Part shown: positions 23,175 through 37,283 of the stretch, piece after piece
Layout of the letters: the number at the start of each line of letters is the position of its first letter
Numbering within the stretch: the stretch's first letter is position 1
Source: Earliella scabrosa
Taxonomy: Eukaryota; Basidiomycota; Agaricomycetes; Polyporales; Polyporaceae
Assembly: GCA_022605405.1 (NCBI GenBank)
Contig: JABYQQ010000026.1
Location: 186,001 to 250,000, forward strand
Direction of reading: 5' to 3'
DNA length: 64,000 nt
The notes under the pieces: generated by a model
Databases searched by the model: none
What the model was told of the DNA's origin: nothing
What the model saw: only the letters and a program-made list of their open reading frames with translations
Position numbers and translations under genes: made by a program

Positions 23175-23548
23175 GGAGCATTACTTGGACCAAGCAAGTA
23201 GCGATGGAAGGAGCAAACCCGCTATCCAGGACAATGTTTCACGCTGCATACCACCTTTTCCTCTCCGCGGACCCTCGTCGCACATCGTCATCGTGCTATC
23301 CGCTTCTATAGTCATGTGCTGTACGGTACATATAATACCACTCTGTTTCTGGCAGACTCCATACATAGCTCTGCGAGGTCGCACATGGGTCTCTCATGCT
23401 CGTCCCTGGAATGACGTGGCATGGGCGCCTGCACGGGTGATAAGATAATTTGAGACGGGTTTATGAGCGCATCCCACACTGAACTCTCATCTGTCTCTGA
23501 CTTGCGACTACGACGTGGCGGCCGTCGACGAAGACAACGAGGAGGACG
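23175..23548. other. VMA3-SLP1 intergenic region
   Basis: This 374-bp stretch separates two genes on the same strand. It should hold the VMA3 3' end and the promoter of the SUN-domain gene. No distinctive element could be identified. Confidence 0.4.
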
Positions 23549-26500
23549 ATGTTCTCGTTGCTTCCGACGTCCCTCCTGGCTCTCCTCTTCGCCTCGCCCT
23601 CTCTCTCGGCGCCCACCACTCCCAATGATCTCTTTCACGACATCGCCGTCCATGCGCCCAAGCGGCCTGAAGAGCCGGTCTGCTGCCTCAGGCCTCTCAC
23701 ACCCCTGGAGCCCGTCGCAGAGGACGACATACTCTTGTCTTTCGAGGACTGGAAGGCGAAGCGGCTCTCGGAGGTGAAGGAGCAGGAGACAGTGCAGGCG
23801 AGTCCCCACAAAGCCCCAGAGACACTCTCCGAGTCCACCGTCGTGCCCAATGCGTCCCACGCCCCCAGCCAGGCGCAAGGCTCGGCTTCGGCGGTCGACG
23901 TGCAGGAGAGCGGGGGGCCGCCCGAGCTGCTCGCGCCGCACTTCCGCATCCCGCTCACGGATCGGTTCAACTACGCGTCGCTCGACTGCTCTGCGCGGAT
24001 CCACGGGGCGCACAAGTCGGCCAAGGGCGCGGCGTCGATACTGTCGTCGAAGAAGGACCGGTACATGCTCAGCCCGTGCGGGGCGCAGGGCCAGTTCGTG
24101 ATCGTCGAGCTGTGCGAGGACATCAGGATCGATACGGTGCAGCTCGCGAACTACGAGTTCTTCAGCGGCGTGTTCAAGGACTTTACGCTCAGCGTCGCGA
24201 AGAAGATCACGGGCGAATGGGTCCCTGCGGGGACGTTCCGCGCGAAGAACGTGCGAGGCGTGCAGGTGAGTGTCTGCATATACTTTCTTGGTGTCATCAT
24301 GTCCTCGCTACCGCGTGGCGTGCCCCCCGAGGATTGTGCGCTGAAGCATTTGTGCGAAGTCGTTCCACACGCCGCCCACGCTCCGCGACTTCTATCGCTA
24401 CATCCGGATCGACTTTCACTCGCATTACGGGAGCGAATACTACTGCCCAGTGTCCCTGCTCCGGGTTTATGGACTCACCCATCTCGAGGAGTGGCAATGG
24501 GAGACTTGGGAAGCGGAGAGTCGAGCCAAGCGTTCCATCGAGGAAGCCAGCGCGCCCGTGGAAGTCATCGCGGAGCCTCCAGAACCTGCCCCCTCACCAT
24601 CCGTCGAGCCTCCAGTCCAAGAGCAAGAAGTTCAGAATCCAGCAGCCGGAGTTGGCTCGACAATGCCATCTTCGACGCACTCTATCCCCGTCACCTCGGA
24701 TATCCTCAATTCGCTGCATTTCAACCTGTCGACGCCCTCCACTGCCGCGCAGTCCCACTCGGCCTCGGATACCACTAATACTCATGGAGAGCCCGCCGGC
24801 TCTCCCGCCAAAACTCACGTTCAAGACGCTTCTCATGACTCGGCACGACACGACCACTTGTATAATAGCCCTGTATCATTATCATCGCCATCCTCGTCGC
24901 ACGCTCACTCATCGGCATCTGACCCGCACTCGTCACCAGCATCATCGTCATCATCGTCCGTATTTATTGATCACAACCATTCGGATCCGGCCTCGCATGC
25001 GCACTCGCATTCTTCTTCCTCTTCGTCTCCTTCGTCATCTTCGTCTGTCCGTGCATCCTCTGCGACACCTAATGTCTCTTCGCTCACCACTATCTCCGCC
25101 TCGTATGTCGCTCCTCCGGTCTCCACGGGGGGCGAGAACATCTATCGCACTATCATGAACCGGCTCCTCGCTCTTGAGGGCAACACCACCTTGTATGCGC
25201 GCTACGTCGAGGAGCAAACCGCCGGGATGCGGGAAGTCCTCCGGCGTCTGAACGAGGACATCGGTCGCCTAGAAGGAATCGTGCGTACATTCCGGCCTAT
25301 CTGCGGTGATATCCGGTACTAACGCGCATGTCAGGGCAAAGCCCAGGCGCAGCTGTACCAGCGTTCCGTCGTGGAGCTGGAGAGGCACACCAGGCGGCTG
25401 GAGAATGAGCAGCGCGAGCTGCTCTCCAGGGTCAACCTTCTTACCGACGAGGTGAGCCCCAGTCCGCGTTGCGTCCGTTCCCTATACTCATGTATGTGTC
25501 CATCCGCAGGTTGTGCTCGAGAAGCGCCTTGGCATCGCACAGCTGTGCCTCCTGCTCACCGTCCTTGTCTTCATGGCGCTCACCCGCGGCTCCCGCGGGG
25601 AGGTCGCGTATCCGCCTGTCGCCCGGGGCACCGTGCGCGAGTGGGGGCGCCGGACCCTCAGCTTCAGCGGTGACCTCGTCAACCGTCTCCGCGCGCGGAG
25701 CCCGACACCCCCTCGCCCGACGCCCCCTCGTGCAGGGGGGCAGAAGCCCGGAGGTACGTCTCTCTTAACATCTGACTGAGCTCAACTGCTCTATCGGTCC
25801 TTAGTAATAGAACTCAATGCTGACCCCCCTTTACCAGAGCACGAGATCGCGTTCCCGTCAGTCGAGTCCGACGACCAGCGCCGGATGCGCCGCGCACTCA
25901 CGCACAGCACGGGGGGCAACGCGCGGCGCGCCACGGTCGTGCGCCCACACACGCCCACGTCGATTCGCACGCCGACCCACCGCCACTTCGTGCACCACGC
26001 CCACCGCGCGGGCGCCGCCGTGCCCGCCTCGCCGTCGTACGCGCACCACGCGTTCGGGCCGCGCCCCGCGATCCAGCGCTCGAGCTCGGGCGGGATCGCG
26101 CTCGGGCCCGTGCCCAAGTCGGCGAAGCGCTGGGCGCGCAGCGCGCACCTGCACGAGGTGAAGCTCGCGGGGCGCCAGAGCGGCGGGGCGGACACGCCTG
26201 TGCCCACCTCTGGGTCGCCCGGGCAGGGTGAGCGGGATGTGTTCGAGGTGGATGATGCGGACGAGGCGGGTGGACAGATCCTGGTGCTCCCGCAGGCGAT
26301 GAGCAGGTCGGACACGCTCACGCTGGGTATGAGTAAGGGCAAGGGAGTCGTGCGCCAGCCGTCCCCGCTCCGCCCTGCGCCCGTTGTTGACTTGTCGTCC
26401 CCGCCTGCACGGGGCAGGGGCAGGGGCCGGTCGCGCACGCAGAGCGAGGGAGATGGGAGCGAGGGCGACGCGTGGGTCGACACGGACGTGGACGGGTCCG

Positions 26501-26586
26501 AGTGCGACTTGGTCGTCGACGCGGGCGCGGGGGAGGGTGTGCGCGAGCGGACGTATATCGTGCCTGTTGCAAACAGCTCGCTCTGA
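23549..26586 (+). CDS. SLP1: SUN-domain membrane protein of the Slp1/SUCO type
   Basis: Five exons are read (23549-24265, 24360-25280, 25335-25451, 25510-25753, 25838-26586), all with consistent phases, giving about 915 residues. It begins with a signal peptide (MFSLLPTSLLALLFASPSLS), followed by the LLSFEDWK motif near residue 63, typical of the Slp1/SUCO branch. The SUN domain covers about residues 138-290 (NYASLDCSARI, YMLSPC, QLANYEFFSGVFKDF, YRYIRIDF, YYCPVSLLRVYG). A long Ser/His-rich linker, a coiled-coil region (ENIYRTIMNRLLALE to about 585) and one transmembrane helix (IAQLCLLLTVLVFMAL, about 593-613) follow, then a basic, low-complexity C-terminal tail. In yeast, Slp1 acts with Emp65 at the ER to protect soluble proteins from degradation; the same role here is inference. 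Confidence 0.9.
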
Positions 26587-26856
26587 GGTTGTGGAGATTG
26601 CATATTGTTGTTCCTTCGGTGGAGTTTGTCGGTTGTCTGGTTGTTCTTGCTTTCATCTTGTTTGTTCGTGTGTATATGTTTTGCAGTTGGTTTGCCTGGA
26701 TGGAATGTCGATTCATGACTATCAACTCCAGCGTGGCACCGCAGTGACGGAATTATTAGTGGTCGATGATTGGCGCAGCAGTTGCGGAAGGACGAGTGGT
26801 GAGTGTGTCAGGTCTAATGCGGTAAAGTACACGGGGTCGTCGTGGGGAGTCGTCAG

Positions 26857-29800
26857 TTACTCGAAGATATCGGTGGCATAACGGCCATTCATGAGTTCAC
26901 TAAAGCAAGCGAGCGCCGCCGCCTCGTCAATGTCCTTCCCTTCCTTCAGAACTTCGATGATTGTCTGCTTCACGCCCGCGGCGATCTTGCTCGATCCGCA
27001 GACGAAGATCTGTGGACGGAGATGAATCCCGAATCAGCGGAACGTTACGAGCTTCGCGGGACCGGGGGAGACGCACCTTCGCACCGGCCTCGAACGCCCT
27101 GATTGCATCTTCCCTATCGCGGAACAGGCGGCTATAAACGTGCGTCTCAGCGTGCGTCCGGAAATACCTATGCTAGTCCGAAATGAATGCACCCACTCTT
27201 GTACATAACGGCAACCTTCGGATTCCGCAGTCGACCGAGAGAACGCAGGGCGGATATCAACGACACCCAGCTCGCGCCACTCCTTCAGATCGCTGTCGCT
27301 ATACAGGAAGTCCTCCTTCGGTGTGCGGCAGCCATAGAAGAGCAGGCTCGTGGCGACCTCGCGCCCAGCCAGCTTCTGCATCGCCCGTTCCTGCAGGAAT
27401 CCACGCATCGGAGCGAGGCCCGACCCAGCACAGATCATCACGAGCGGGACGATTGGATCCGCGGGCGGGTGGAAGGCCGCGTTCGAGGCGCGGACAGAGA
27501 GCTGCACCTTGTCTCCCGGGCGGAGGCCCGCGAGGTAGGTGGACGCGACGCCCAGATAGGGCTCGTCGCGCCCGGAGAGGGGCGGTGCGTCGACGATTGA
27601 GACTGTAAGGGACACGCGCTGTGCATTCCAGAGCGGGGACGACGAGATGGAGTATTGCCGAATGCGCATGGGAGGGAGCAGCTGGAGGAAGGTGGAAAGT
27701 TCCAGTTCGATGTCCTTGTGCTCCTCGAGGATGTCCAGAACGCTCAGCCGCTTCTTGAACACTGTCTCTGCGTAGTCAGCAGCAAGGTGTTGCAAAGCCT
27801 TTGCGGTCTGGGTGGAGCTCTTCGCTTTGAGAAGGATAGCGAGGTCCCGAGTGGTCGCCGGCTGCTGGAGTTCAACGTAGCCGCTGAGCAGGTTGTACAC
27901 GCTGATCGGCTTTTTCACTGGTAGCGACGTGGGCGCGGTAGAGTTGAGTTCAATCTGCGCTAGGTCAGCACAACTGTCATTTGAAGTATCTGCATGCGCG
28001 CTCACCTCGTGCTCCACAGACAACCCGAGGCGCGCGATCGCCCGTCGAACCAAGCGATCGGGGTTAACCGGTAGTCTTCAAAAGTCGTTAGTTGTCAACG
28101 ATTACACGGACGCAGAGAACCTTAAACGGGCTTACATCGCCAGATAGTCGCCAGTTCTGTACGTCATACCCTCCGGAAGCTCGAATTCTGCCCGAGGTGC
28201 GTCAGTATGTGAGAGGTAGCACATGGCTGAAGCATACCAATGTGGCGCGTCGGTCGCGCGCTGACAGAGGAGGTGAGAACCCTGTTCTCGGTGACCACTC
28301 CCAGTGCAGCATCCGGCTGACGCAGAATCTCCGCGCGGGAGGTGCCCACAGAGAGGGTAGTAACAGTGAGCGGGGTCATATCACTCGAAACGGAGCCGCC
28401 ATCCTGAGGACCCGGTCAGCTTTGCGACGGGGCGGAACTGTGATAAGGCAGTTACACACCTTGCTGAGCGTCGCCCACACCGTGCGCTCCCACTTATCGA
28501 AGGTCTCGAAGAACGCGGCGTCGGCGGCATCACCTTCCCCGCGATCTACAATACGTGTCGCACCACGTTCCTCGAGGAGCTGATCGATGAGCTTCGGGAT
28601 CCGCTGGTAGGTATTCACCCAATCACGGTTGCCACAGCCGAAGACAGCGTACTGAACCCCCGAGTATGTGTTGCCCTGGGCGCTCTGCAGCGTTTCGACG
28701 AAGTGCGCGGCGTTGTCCGCTGGCTGCCCTTCGAACGAGGCTGTGACGATGAGCACGGGGCCGTCAGTAGGCAGACGCGATGCCGCAGAGTCCAGGGTGC
28801 CAAGCGTGGCTTTGTATCCTGTCGGGAGCGTGAACACAGGCAACGCGTAAGGGTTCAGGACAAATGACCGTGACACGCACCATGAGCAGAGGCGGCAGAC
28901 GCGAGACGCTGCGCGAAGGAGTGCGAGGTGCCAGTATTGGACCCGTACAGCACGTACAGCGGCTTCGACCCATCGCCCCCGTTAACCGAACTACCATCGC
29001 GTTCATGGGACGTAGACGCGTCTTGGCTGAGAAGGGCGGACGAAGGCGTCGCGAGCACGCGAGTTCTGCCTTTGCGCGGGACCGCATGGATGAAGAAGTT
29101 GTGTGGCTTAATCGTGAGCGTCTGCTTCAGCTCCAGCTCGTACGAGGGGTCGTGCATTAGGAGGTCAAAGTGCTGAATTACGGTGACAAGGGCGAGTTGG
29201 GCTTCTTGCCATGCGAAGGGACGACCCTAATGGGACGGTCCGAAGTGGGTCAGACTGATTGCGCGGAGTGAGGATGAATGAGAGTCCATACAATGCACGC
29301 TCGCATTCCGAATCCGAAGGGTTGCCATGCGTTCGGCTGTGTACAGGGGTAAGCATATAGACCTGGACGAATATACCCAGCCACGCCTACCGGAAGACTC
29401 TCAAACTTCCCGTCCAGCATGCGCTCGGGTCGGAAATTCTCTGCCTTTACAACAGGCCGACAGTCAAATACACATTCTTAGGCGAAGCGAGATACGCACG
29501 TCGTCTCCCCAAACCTTCGGGTCCCGGTGGGCAACGTAGATGTTGATGAGCAAGTTCGCGCCCTTCTCCACAGCGTACTTTCCACCGAGCACAGTGTCTT
29601 CCAGGGGCGTCGCCCCACGTATCGGGGCAGTCGGGCCTAGACGCATGCTCTCGCGCATTACCGCTAGCGAGAACGAGTCAGCAGGATGCGACACTAGACA
29701 GTAGGAGGAAGCTCACCTAGAAGATACGGAAGCTTGTTGACATCACGGACGGTCATGGGCCTGTCTCCGATCTCCCTGTCGATCTCTTCGCGGAGCTTGC

Positions 29801-31273
29801 GCATCGCCTCAGGGTTCTTGAGGAGGAAATAGAGTGTGAACGTGAGCATGCCTATGCAGTGAGGGTGTCAATGCTCTGTCGTCTGTTCGAGAGAGTGGGC
29901 CCTACCTGAGGTCGTTTCGTGCCCTTACATCGTTCACGGCTAAGTACTTGATGAGACCAAGAAGACGTTATGAACTTACCGGCGATGAGGAACGTGAGGA
30001 GCTGGAAGTGCCCTAGGTAATTAGTCCGCACCCATGGGACAATGGATTATCCCGTACGCACGTTGTACTTGATGTTCTCGTCGGAGAGACCAAGCCCCGT
30101 CTCCTTGTCCCGCCCGTTCAGCATGACCGAGACAAGGTCTTCCTTCTCAGGAGGATGAGTGCGATGATCCTGCAAAACTAGTGGCCACGTCAGGCTGTAG
30201 TTCGACTACGTGTACGTCGTAAGGCAATCCACCTACTTTCTTCGACTAAGTCATTCATGATGCGCTGGTCCTCCTGATACTTCGCGTTCGTGCCCCTCAT
30301 CATAGCTTGGACGAGGGACGGGCGGTTGGCACGACGTCCGCTTTCAATCAAGAAGTCGGCCATCGCGTCGGCAAATGGATGAGGGTTTTCCTGTTGTGTA
30401 TATTAGCCAACTGTGAGAAGGTGGGCTCCACGTGCTCGCTTCTTACGCGGTAGAAGGAGTTGAGACTGTGCGAGAAGTATCTCATGTGAGAAGGTGCATA
30501 GCCGAACATGTGCGATGACTCACCGATACGACATAGAGCATAACGCGATAGCATCCAGGGTGAGTCGTGTGAAGTCCGCCGCCGGATCGATGAGGTCACG
30601 AGGACCAAAGCTACCGACGATGAACATGTTAGCTCGAAGGATACAGAGATGGATAAAATGCACTGGCAACGCACCGTTGCCACTTGAGAATGAGTTGCGA
30701 CGTGATGTCCATCATGCCGTCAAACATCTTGTAGACGTTTGCCGTCCCAAAGCACGGCATGAGCAGGCGGTCTAGTATGATGACGTTCATCAGAGGATCG
30801 ACTGAGGTGCGATGGGACAAAAGGTGGGACCATACGTGCAATATACCAGTTCTGCTCTCCCGGGACATGGGCCTAGAGCAACGTAGTGCATTGTTTGGAC
30901 TGACATACGTCAAAGCATAAGATTTGCCACTTACTGTGAAAAGGCCATCTCCGGCAGCATTGCGGACCTCGACGAGCGGACCGGTAACACTCTTCTTGAA
31001 TCGCGTCTCATCTGACAGTTCATTCAAGTACTCGTATTCATTTAGCATGATCAACTTTAGACCTAGTGGGTGGTCAGGACATGTCAGCAAATCTTTGAAT
31101 TCACATTCTCTCCTCATCGCAAGCATAGAGCACGTACCGATGATATTGAGCTGGAATATACCGCCGTACTGCTTCGCCAAGAGGGTCATAGACCGCAGTG
31201 GCATATCTTGATCGATGGAGGTGACATGTCCGAGGAATGGGACAGCAGGAGGACACGGGATCGGGGTAGTCAT
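26857..31273 (-). CDS. CYP505-like self-sufficient P450 (heme + reductase fusion), copy 1
   Basis: A fused cytochrome P450 and NADPH-P450 reductase of the P450foxy/BM3 type, which hydroxylates fatty acids near the chain end without a separate reductase. The start MTTPIPCPPAVPFLGHV is shared with copy 2. Seen in order: HRLLMPCFG, the oxygen-binding helix [11 protein letters not shown] (split by an intron), the heme loop WQPFGFGMRACI with its cysteine (about 29300), GRPFAWQE, the FMN domain ([22 protein letters not shown]), the FAD motif [11 protein letters not shown], the NADPH motif [16 protein letters not shown], and the C-terminus GRYATDIFE before TAA at 26857-26859. The gene has about 21 short introns, as judged from copy 3. 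No disruption was seen in the parts checked. No N-terminal anchor, so a cytosolic enzyme is expected. Confidence 0.85.
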
Positions 31274-32926
31274 GACGGGGATGGATGAGAATGGGGGCGC
31301 GGGTGGTCGACTGCTTGTGCCGCGTCACTCCACTACATATATTTCCACGTTCGCACTTCCAGGACGGCATGGTACACGCAAGCAACCGACTCCTGCCGGC
31401 CCTCGCCCATAGAATTGCGATCCACGTATCAATCCGAGAAAGTCGGAAAGGCGGGCGTCCACTGCGGACGAGCACGATTGATTAGGCGGTCGATATTACG
31501 CAGCTAGGCGATCCACGAGGATCCACCACTGCCAGCATTGACACGAAGCCAGATTCGCCCTCTGCAGTAACTCTGTATCCGAATGGCAAACAGCCAAGCT
31601 AACGTGTACCATCGGCGCACGGTGAGTAGCAGGCCAGTCGTCAGGGCCATATGGTGATCGCCGAACTATTACGACAGCGATCGGCAGTTTCATACATCTG
31701 AAATAAGACCCAAGTCATGATATGCAATGTCAAGTCTCGATGCGTTCCCTGAGCTGCAAAGAACATGTGTTTGCTCACTGCAAGGGGGCATCGGTGGATC
31801 GGTGTCGCCCAACTTGAACTTCTTCAACGCTTTGGGCGCGAGGAGGGAAAGGCCAAGTTCCCGTTAGATTGCGAGGACTTCGATAGAGGATGAATTTGAG
31901 ACACAGGCTTCCTTTGAATTCGGAAGAGTCAGTCAGCAGCTGCAGTTCAAACGTTCAAGCTTCAAGCTCAAGAGTCACTGGTCAACGTTCAACTTCGACC
32001 GTCCATCGAAGCGTCTACAGCAAGCTCGCGTGGCAGCCACGTGGCACTAGGGCCGAGCGTCGGCAATTGGGCACTTATGTAATCACTCGATGTACGCGGT
32101 CAACTCACAACACGGTGTTGACATTCTAACCGGCTGTTGTCCACGACATCGAGACATACGGAACGCTAGCTCACCAGTACTCACGTCTCTCCAGCGCCCA
32201 AGTAAGTAGAGATCCACACCAACTTGAACCGTGTGAGACCCACAATGAAGTCCGTCCATCAAGATGTGCCCCGCCTTCGCTCCGAGAGCGAACGTGTCCA
32301 CGACCTCGTCTTTGTCATCCAAGACTCCTGCGGTTGATTCGGACGTCAACTTGAAGCACAGCATCACACTTCTAAACGAGCCTACTAACTCGACCAGGCA
32401 ATGCCGAGGTCCGAGGAAAGGTACATAGTGGAAAGGTTCCGCGCATCCCCAGGCACTCTCACGAATGCGGACACACTGACTCACGCACAGGGTTAGCGGC
32501 AAGAAGCGATGCGCAGGGCGCGCCCTGCCAGGCTCAGGCAATTCGCGAAGGGCGACAGCCGACACCTCGAGCCTCCAGCAGTGACTAGTGAGATGCGACC
32601 GGTAAGCGGTCGACTGCTCCTAGTTTTACTTCGTCGATGCGGACGTGCGCCATCGGGACGTGTTGAACAGGTCCCATTAGCTCCTCGAGATATGAAGGAT
32701 GCTGGGAGACAGTCGCGTGAGACTGTCACGGGTCATGGTGTTGCTGCTCCCTGCCGTAGCTTTTAATCCGTGGAAACGTCTTGAGTGGAGTGTCGATCCA
32801 CAACCATCCGTCATTGCCCAGCTGGGTCAGTGACATTGATCATCGGATCGACAGAAGGTACGTCTATGATGAGTTCAATGGGGTACATACGGAGGCGTAT
32901 CAATGAGCGGTCGTAAGCGTGGCCGA
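31274..32926. other. Intergenic between P450 copies 1 and 2
   Basis: Promoter of copy 1 and 3' flank of copy 2. Overlapping frames on both strands around 32083-32766 have no recognisable domain. A short AAGCTTCAAG-type repeat tract lies near 31943-31985. Confidence 0.4.
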
Positions 32927-35900
32927 TCACTCGAAGACATCAGTGGCATAGCGGCCGTGCATGACTTTCTCGAAGACAGCGCGCGCGCCCGCGTCGTCTG
33001 TCTGCCTGACTTCCTTTATGAAATCGACGATTGTCTCTTTCACGGCCGCAGCAATCTTGCCAGCACCGCACACATAGACCTGCGCCAAAACACGCCGCGT
33101 CAGACCCCCTTCGTACCCGAAGCGGAGGTTAGAAAAACAATCTCACCTTTGCTCCGCGAGTGAACGCTTCGACGACCTCGTCTTTGTCATGGCGGATGCG
33201 GCTAGTGCGAAGCATCATCGTGAGTACTTCACACGTACACTCAAGCATCCATAGGACTCACTCTTGCACATAGCGACAGCCCATGGAGTCTGCGGGGGAG
33301 CGCGAGAACGCAGGCCGAACGGCAACGATACCGAGTGCGCCCCACTCCTTCAAGTCCGTCTCGCCATACAGGAAGTCCTCCTCAGGCGAGCGGCAGCCGA
33401 AGAACAGATAGCTCTTCGCGACGTTCCGCCCCGCCTGCTTTTGCATCGCCCGCTCCTGTAGGAACCCACGCAACGGGGCCAGACCCGAGCCCGCACAGAT
33501 CATGATGAGCGGCACGGCTGGGTCGGCCGGTAGGTGGAATGCCGCGCTGGAGGCGCGGACGGAAAGCTGGACTTTGTCGCCAGGACTAAGACCAGCGAGG
33601 TAGGTGGAGGCGACGCCGAGGAAGGGCTCTGCACGCCCCGAGATCGCGGGCGCGTCGACAACGCTCAGCGTGAGCGTCACATGCTGCGGGTTCCAGAGCG
33701 GGGAGGAGGAGATCGAGTACTGGCGGATGCGCATTGAGGGCAGCATCTCGAGGAAGGTGGCCAGGGAGAGCTCGATGTCTTTGTTCTCCTCGAGGATGTC
33801 GAGCACGCTTAGCCGTGGCTTGAACACCTTCTCTGCGTAGTTCGCGCCGAGGTCTTGGAGGGCCTTGGTGGACGCTTCGGAGTTCTTCGCCTTGAGGAGC
33901 CGATCGAGATCGCGAGTTGTAGCGGGCTGCTGGAGCTCGACGTAGCCGCCAAGCAGGTTCAAGACGCTGATGGGTTTGTTGAGCGGGAGCGACGTCGGCC
34001 CCGTAGAGCTAAGTTCGATCTGCGGGACGTTGGTGAGCGGCCGATGCAAGCCGTATGAGTGCGATCAGCACCAACTAACATCTTGTTCTGCAGATAGACC
34101 AAAACGAACGATCGCCCTGCGAACCACCCGTTCGGGATTGACCGGCAAGCTGTTACAAGCGTTCAGCATCACAGCCACGATACAAGGGAGTGAAGCAATT
34201 CACATCGCGAGGTAGTCACCCGCTCGGTATGTCATACCCTCTGGAAGCTCAAGCTCTATCGGATGTCCTGTTAACGAACGATCCAAATTCCAGGAATGTT
34301 AGAGATGCCCACCAAGATGACGTTTAGGCGGCGCTCCCGGTGCAGTCAAGACCTTGTTCTCAACCACAGTCCCGAGAGCGGTATTCTTCTGGCGGAGAAT
34401 CTCCGCCCGCTCGGTCCCCGCCGAGACGGTCTTCACCGCCACCCCCGTCGTCGATCCCGAGCTGTCGCCCGTCCCCATGCCATACTTCTGTCGAGCAGTC
34501 AGCATCGGTAACCGCCATCGAACTGCAACCACGATACCTTGTCAAGCATATCCCACATCGTCCTCTCCCATCGATCAAACGACTCGAAGAAAGATGCGTC
34601 GGCAGCATCGCCCTCTCCGCGCTCCACCAGCCTCTCCGCCCCGTGCTCCTCTAGCAAGCGGTCGACGAGCATAGGCACACGTTGGTACGTATTCACCCAG
34701 TCGCGGTTGCCACAGCCAAACACCGCATACTGGACGCCCCCATATACTTGACCTTGCGCATTCCGCAAGCTGTCGAAAAAGCGAGCGGCGTTGTCGGCCG
34801 GCTCGCCTTCAAACGACGCGGTCACGATCAGCACAGGCCCGTCGGTCGGCATCTTGGCTGCAGCGGAGTCGAGGGTGCCGAGGGAGGCGTGGAAGCCTGA
34901 TGGAGGTGTCTCAAGCCGCCCACGACGTTGGGAGAGCATGAAGAATACGTACCATGAGCAGGCGCGGCAGACGTGAGCCGCTGAGCGAACGACTCGGACG
35001 TCCCGGTGTTCGACCCATACAGCACATACAACCGCTTCGAGCCGTCCCCTCCGAGCGCCACGGCGGAGTCGCGCGCGTGCGACACAGAGTCCCCTCCGCC
35101 GCCTGTGAGGAGCGTCGAGGACGGGGTCGCGAGTAGGCGGACTTTGCCCTTGCGCGGTACAGCGTGGATATAGAAGTTGTGCGGCTTGATGGTGAGCGTC
35201 TGCTTAAGCTTGAGCTCGTACGCCGGGTCGTGCATGTGGAGATCGAAGTTCTGAAGGATGGAGACGAGGACGAGGTGGACTTCTTGCCACGCGAAGGGGC
35301 GACCCTGCACGCCAGGTTGCGCGTGAGCTGTCAGTGAACGCGTGGTAACTCGCGAGGGACGTACGATGCACCCTCGCATTCCATAACCGAACGGCTGCCA
35401 GGCGTTGGGCTGTCCAACCGTCGTAATGATTCAGATCGCTGTCGTTCACCGACGGGGAGCGCGCGACATACCGGCATATTCTCGAACTTCCCGTCCAACA
35501 TACGCTCGGGGCGGAACTCCTCTGCCTGATCTAACCGGTCAGCGTGGGTCCTTTTCAGGCAACAGCAGGAGGCACACGTACATCTTCTCCCCAAACTTTC
35601 GGATCACGATGGGTTGCGTACACATGGACGAGCACCGATGTGCCCTTCTCCACAGCATACTTGCCGCCCCCAATGACAGTGTCCTCGAGCGGCGTGACAC
35701 CACGCATCGGCGCGGTAGGACCCAGCCGCAGGCTCTCGCGCATAACAGCTAGTAGGTGCGTGGTAGGTGAGATGTAAGCAGGGCATGAGGTGAGAGCGGA
35801 GAACTTACCAGTAAGGTAAGGAAGCTTGTTGACGTCTTGCGCTGTCATTGGTCTGTCACCGATCTCTCTTTCTATTTCTTCCCGGAGTTTCCGCAAAGCC

Positions 35901-37283
35901 TCCGGATGCTTCAGGAGGAAATAGATCGTGAATGTGAGCATTCCCGAGGTCGTTTCGTGCCCTGCACGACCGATCGGTTAGTTCCGTACGCAACAGAGGA
36001 CATGTTTCGTCTTATTCCTTGAACGCACCGGCAATCAAGAAAGTCAAGAGCTGTAGACCCATTGGTTTAGTATGAGTGCGGCTGCGGAAAGGAAAGGATT
36101 GTCTCACATTATTCTTGATGCTCTCGTCGGACAACTTGAGTCCAGTCTCCTTGTCGCGCCCATTCAGCATGACCATCACCAGGTCATCCTTTTCCGGAGG
36201 GTTCGTCCGATGGTCTTTGAGAACTGATCCCACATGGAGAAACATGTCAGAGACGGAGATGGAGCTGCACTACGCAGAGCTTACTTTCGTCGACGAGCGA
36301 GGTCAGAATACGCTGGTCTTCTTCGTACTTTGCGTTAGTATCGGACATCAGGGCTTGGACGAGGTACGGACGACGGGCGCGCCGTCCACACTCGATCAGA
36401 AAGTCCGCCATCGCTGTGGCGAAGGGGTGGGGCTCCTCCTGAATACGGAATCAGAGAAGCAAGCATCCGATAAGGCTACGGTGCGACTCACCCGATAGAA
36501 TGAGTTCATGCTGTATCACCACAAGATGAATGCGCATACGCCTGCGATTCATGTATATAAAACTCACCGGTACGACATGGCACAGAGAGCGATGGTGTCA
36601 AATGTGAGCCGAGTGAAGTCGTCCGCAGGGTCAATGAGCTCGCGAGGACCGAAACTAGCAGATCATCTGCTGAATAATCAGTGATCGTACTCGAGAATGC
36701 GGAGACTTACCGCTGCCACTTGAGGATGAGCTGCGAAGCAATATCCATCATGCCGTTAAACATATTGTGCACGCTCGCAACCCCAAAGCACGGCATCAGC
36801 AAGCGATCTACATAAAGGCTGGGTCAAGACTGAGGTTGACGATGCAGCCTGAGGGGCGCACGTACGAGCAATGAACCAGTTCTGTTCTTCAGGAACATGG
36901 GCCTGTGACGGGTGAGCTTGCCGCACGGAGCCGTACTGCGTCCGACTGCGGAGAACGTACTGTGAATAGCCCGTCTCCTGCGGCGTTGCGGGTCTGCGCG
37001 AGGGCAGGAGAGATGTTCTTCTTGAACCGACTCTCATCTGACACCTCATTGACTAACTCGTGCCCCGACACAATGACCAGCTTTTTGCCTAAAGTTACAC
37101 ATGGGCGAGATGTTGAGAGAACAGCAGTCCGACCGACAAACGCTCACCCAAAAGATTGATCTGGTATATCTCGCCATACTGTTGAGCGAGGAGGTTCCAG
37201 GTCCGCAGAGGGAATTCTTGGTCTATAGTTCGAACGTGGCCCAGGAATGGGATAGAAGGAGGGCTCGGGATAGGGGTGGTCAT
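32927..37283 (-). CDS. CYP505-like self-sufficient P450 (heme + reductase fusion), copy 2
   Basis: Same strand and layout as copy 1, about 1.65 kb upstream of it. The start at 37283 gives [17 protein letters not shown]. Seen in order: VSDESRFKK, the [13 protein letters not shown] junction (standard GTACGT donor), [11 protein letters not shown], the heme loop [12 protein letters not shown] (about 35370), GRPFAWQE, an FMN domain with [11 protein letters not shown] and [30 protein letters not shown] at the connecting segment, FAD motif [41 protein letters not shown] and a C-terminal GRYATDVFE before TGA at 32927-32929. The heme loop has tyrosine where copies 1, 3 and 5 have phenylalanine (FGYGM against FGFGM). 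All key residues are present, so it should be active. The substrate is inferred to be fatty acids. Confidence 0.85.
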
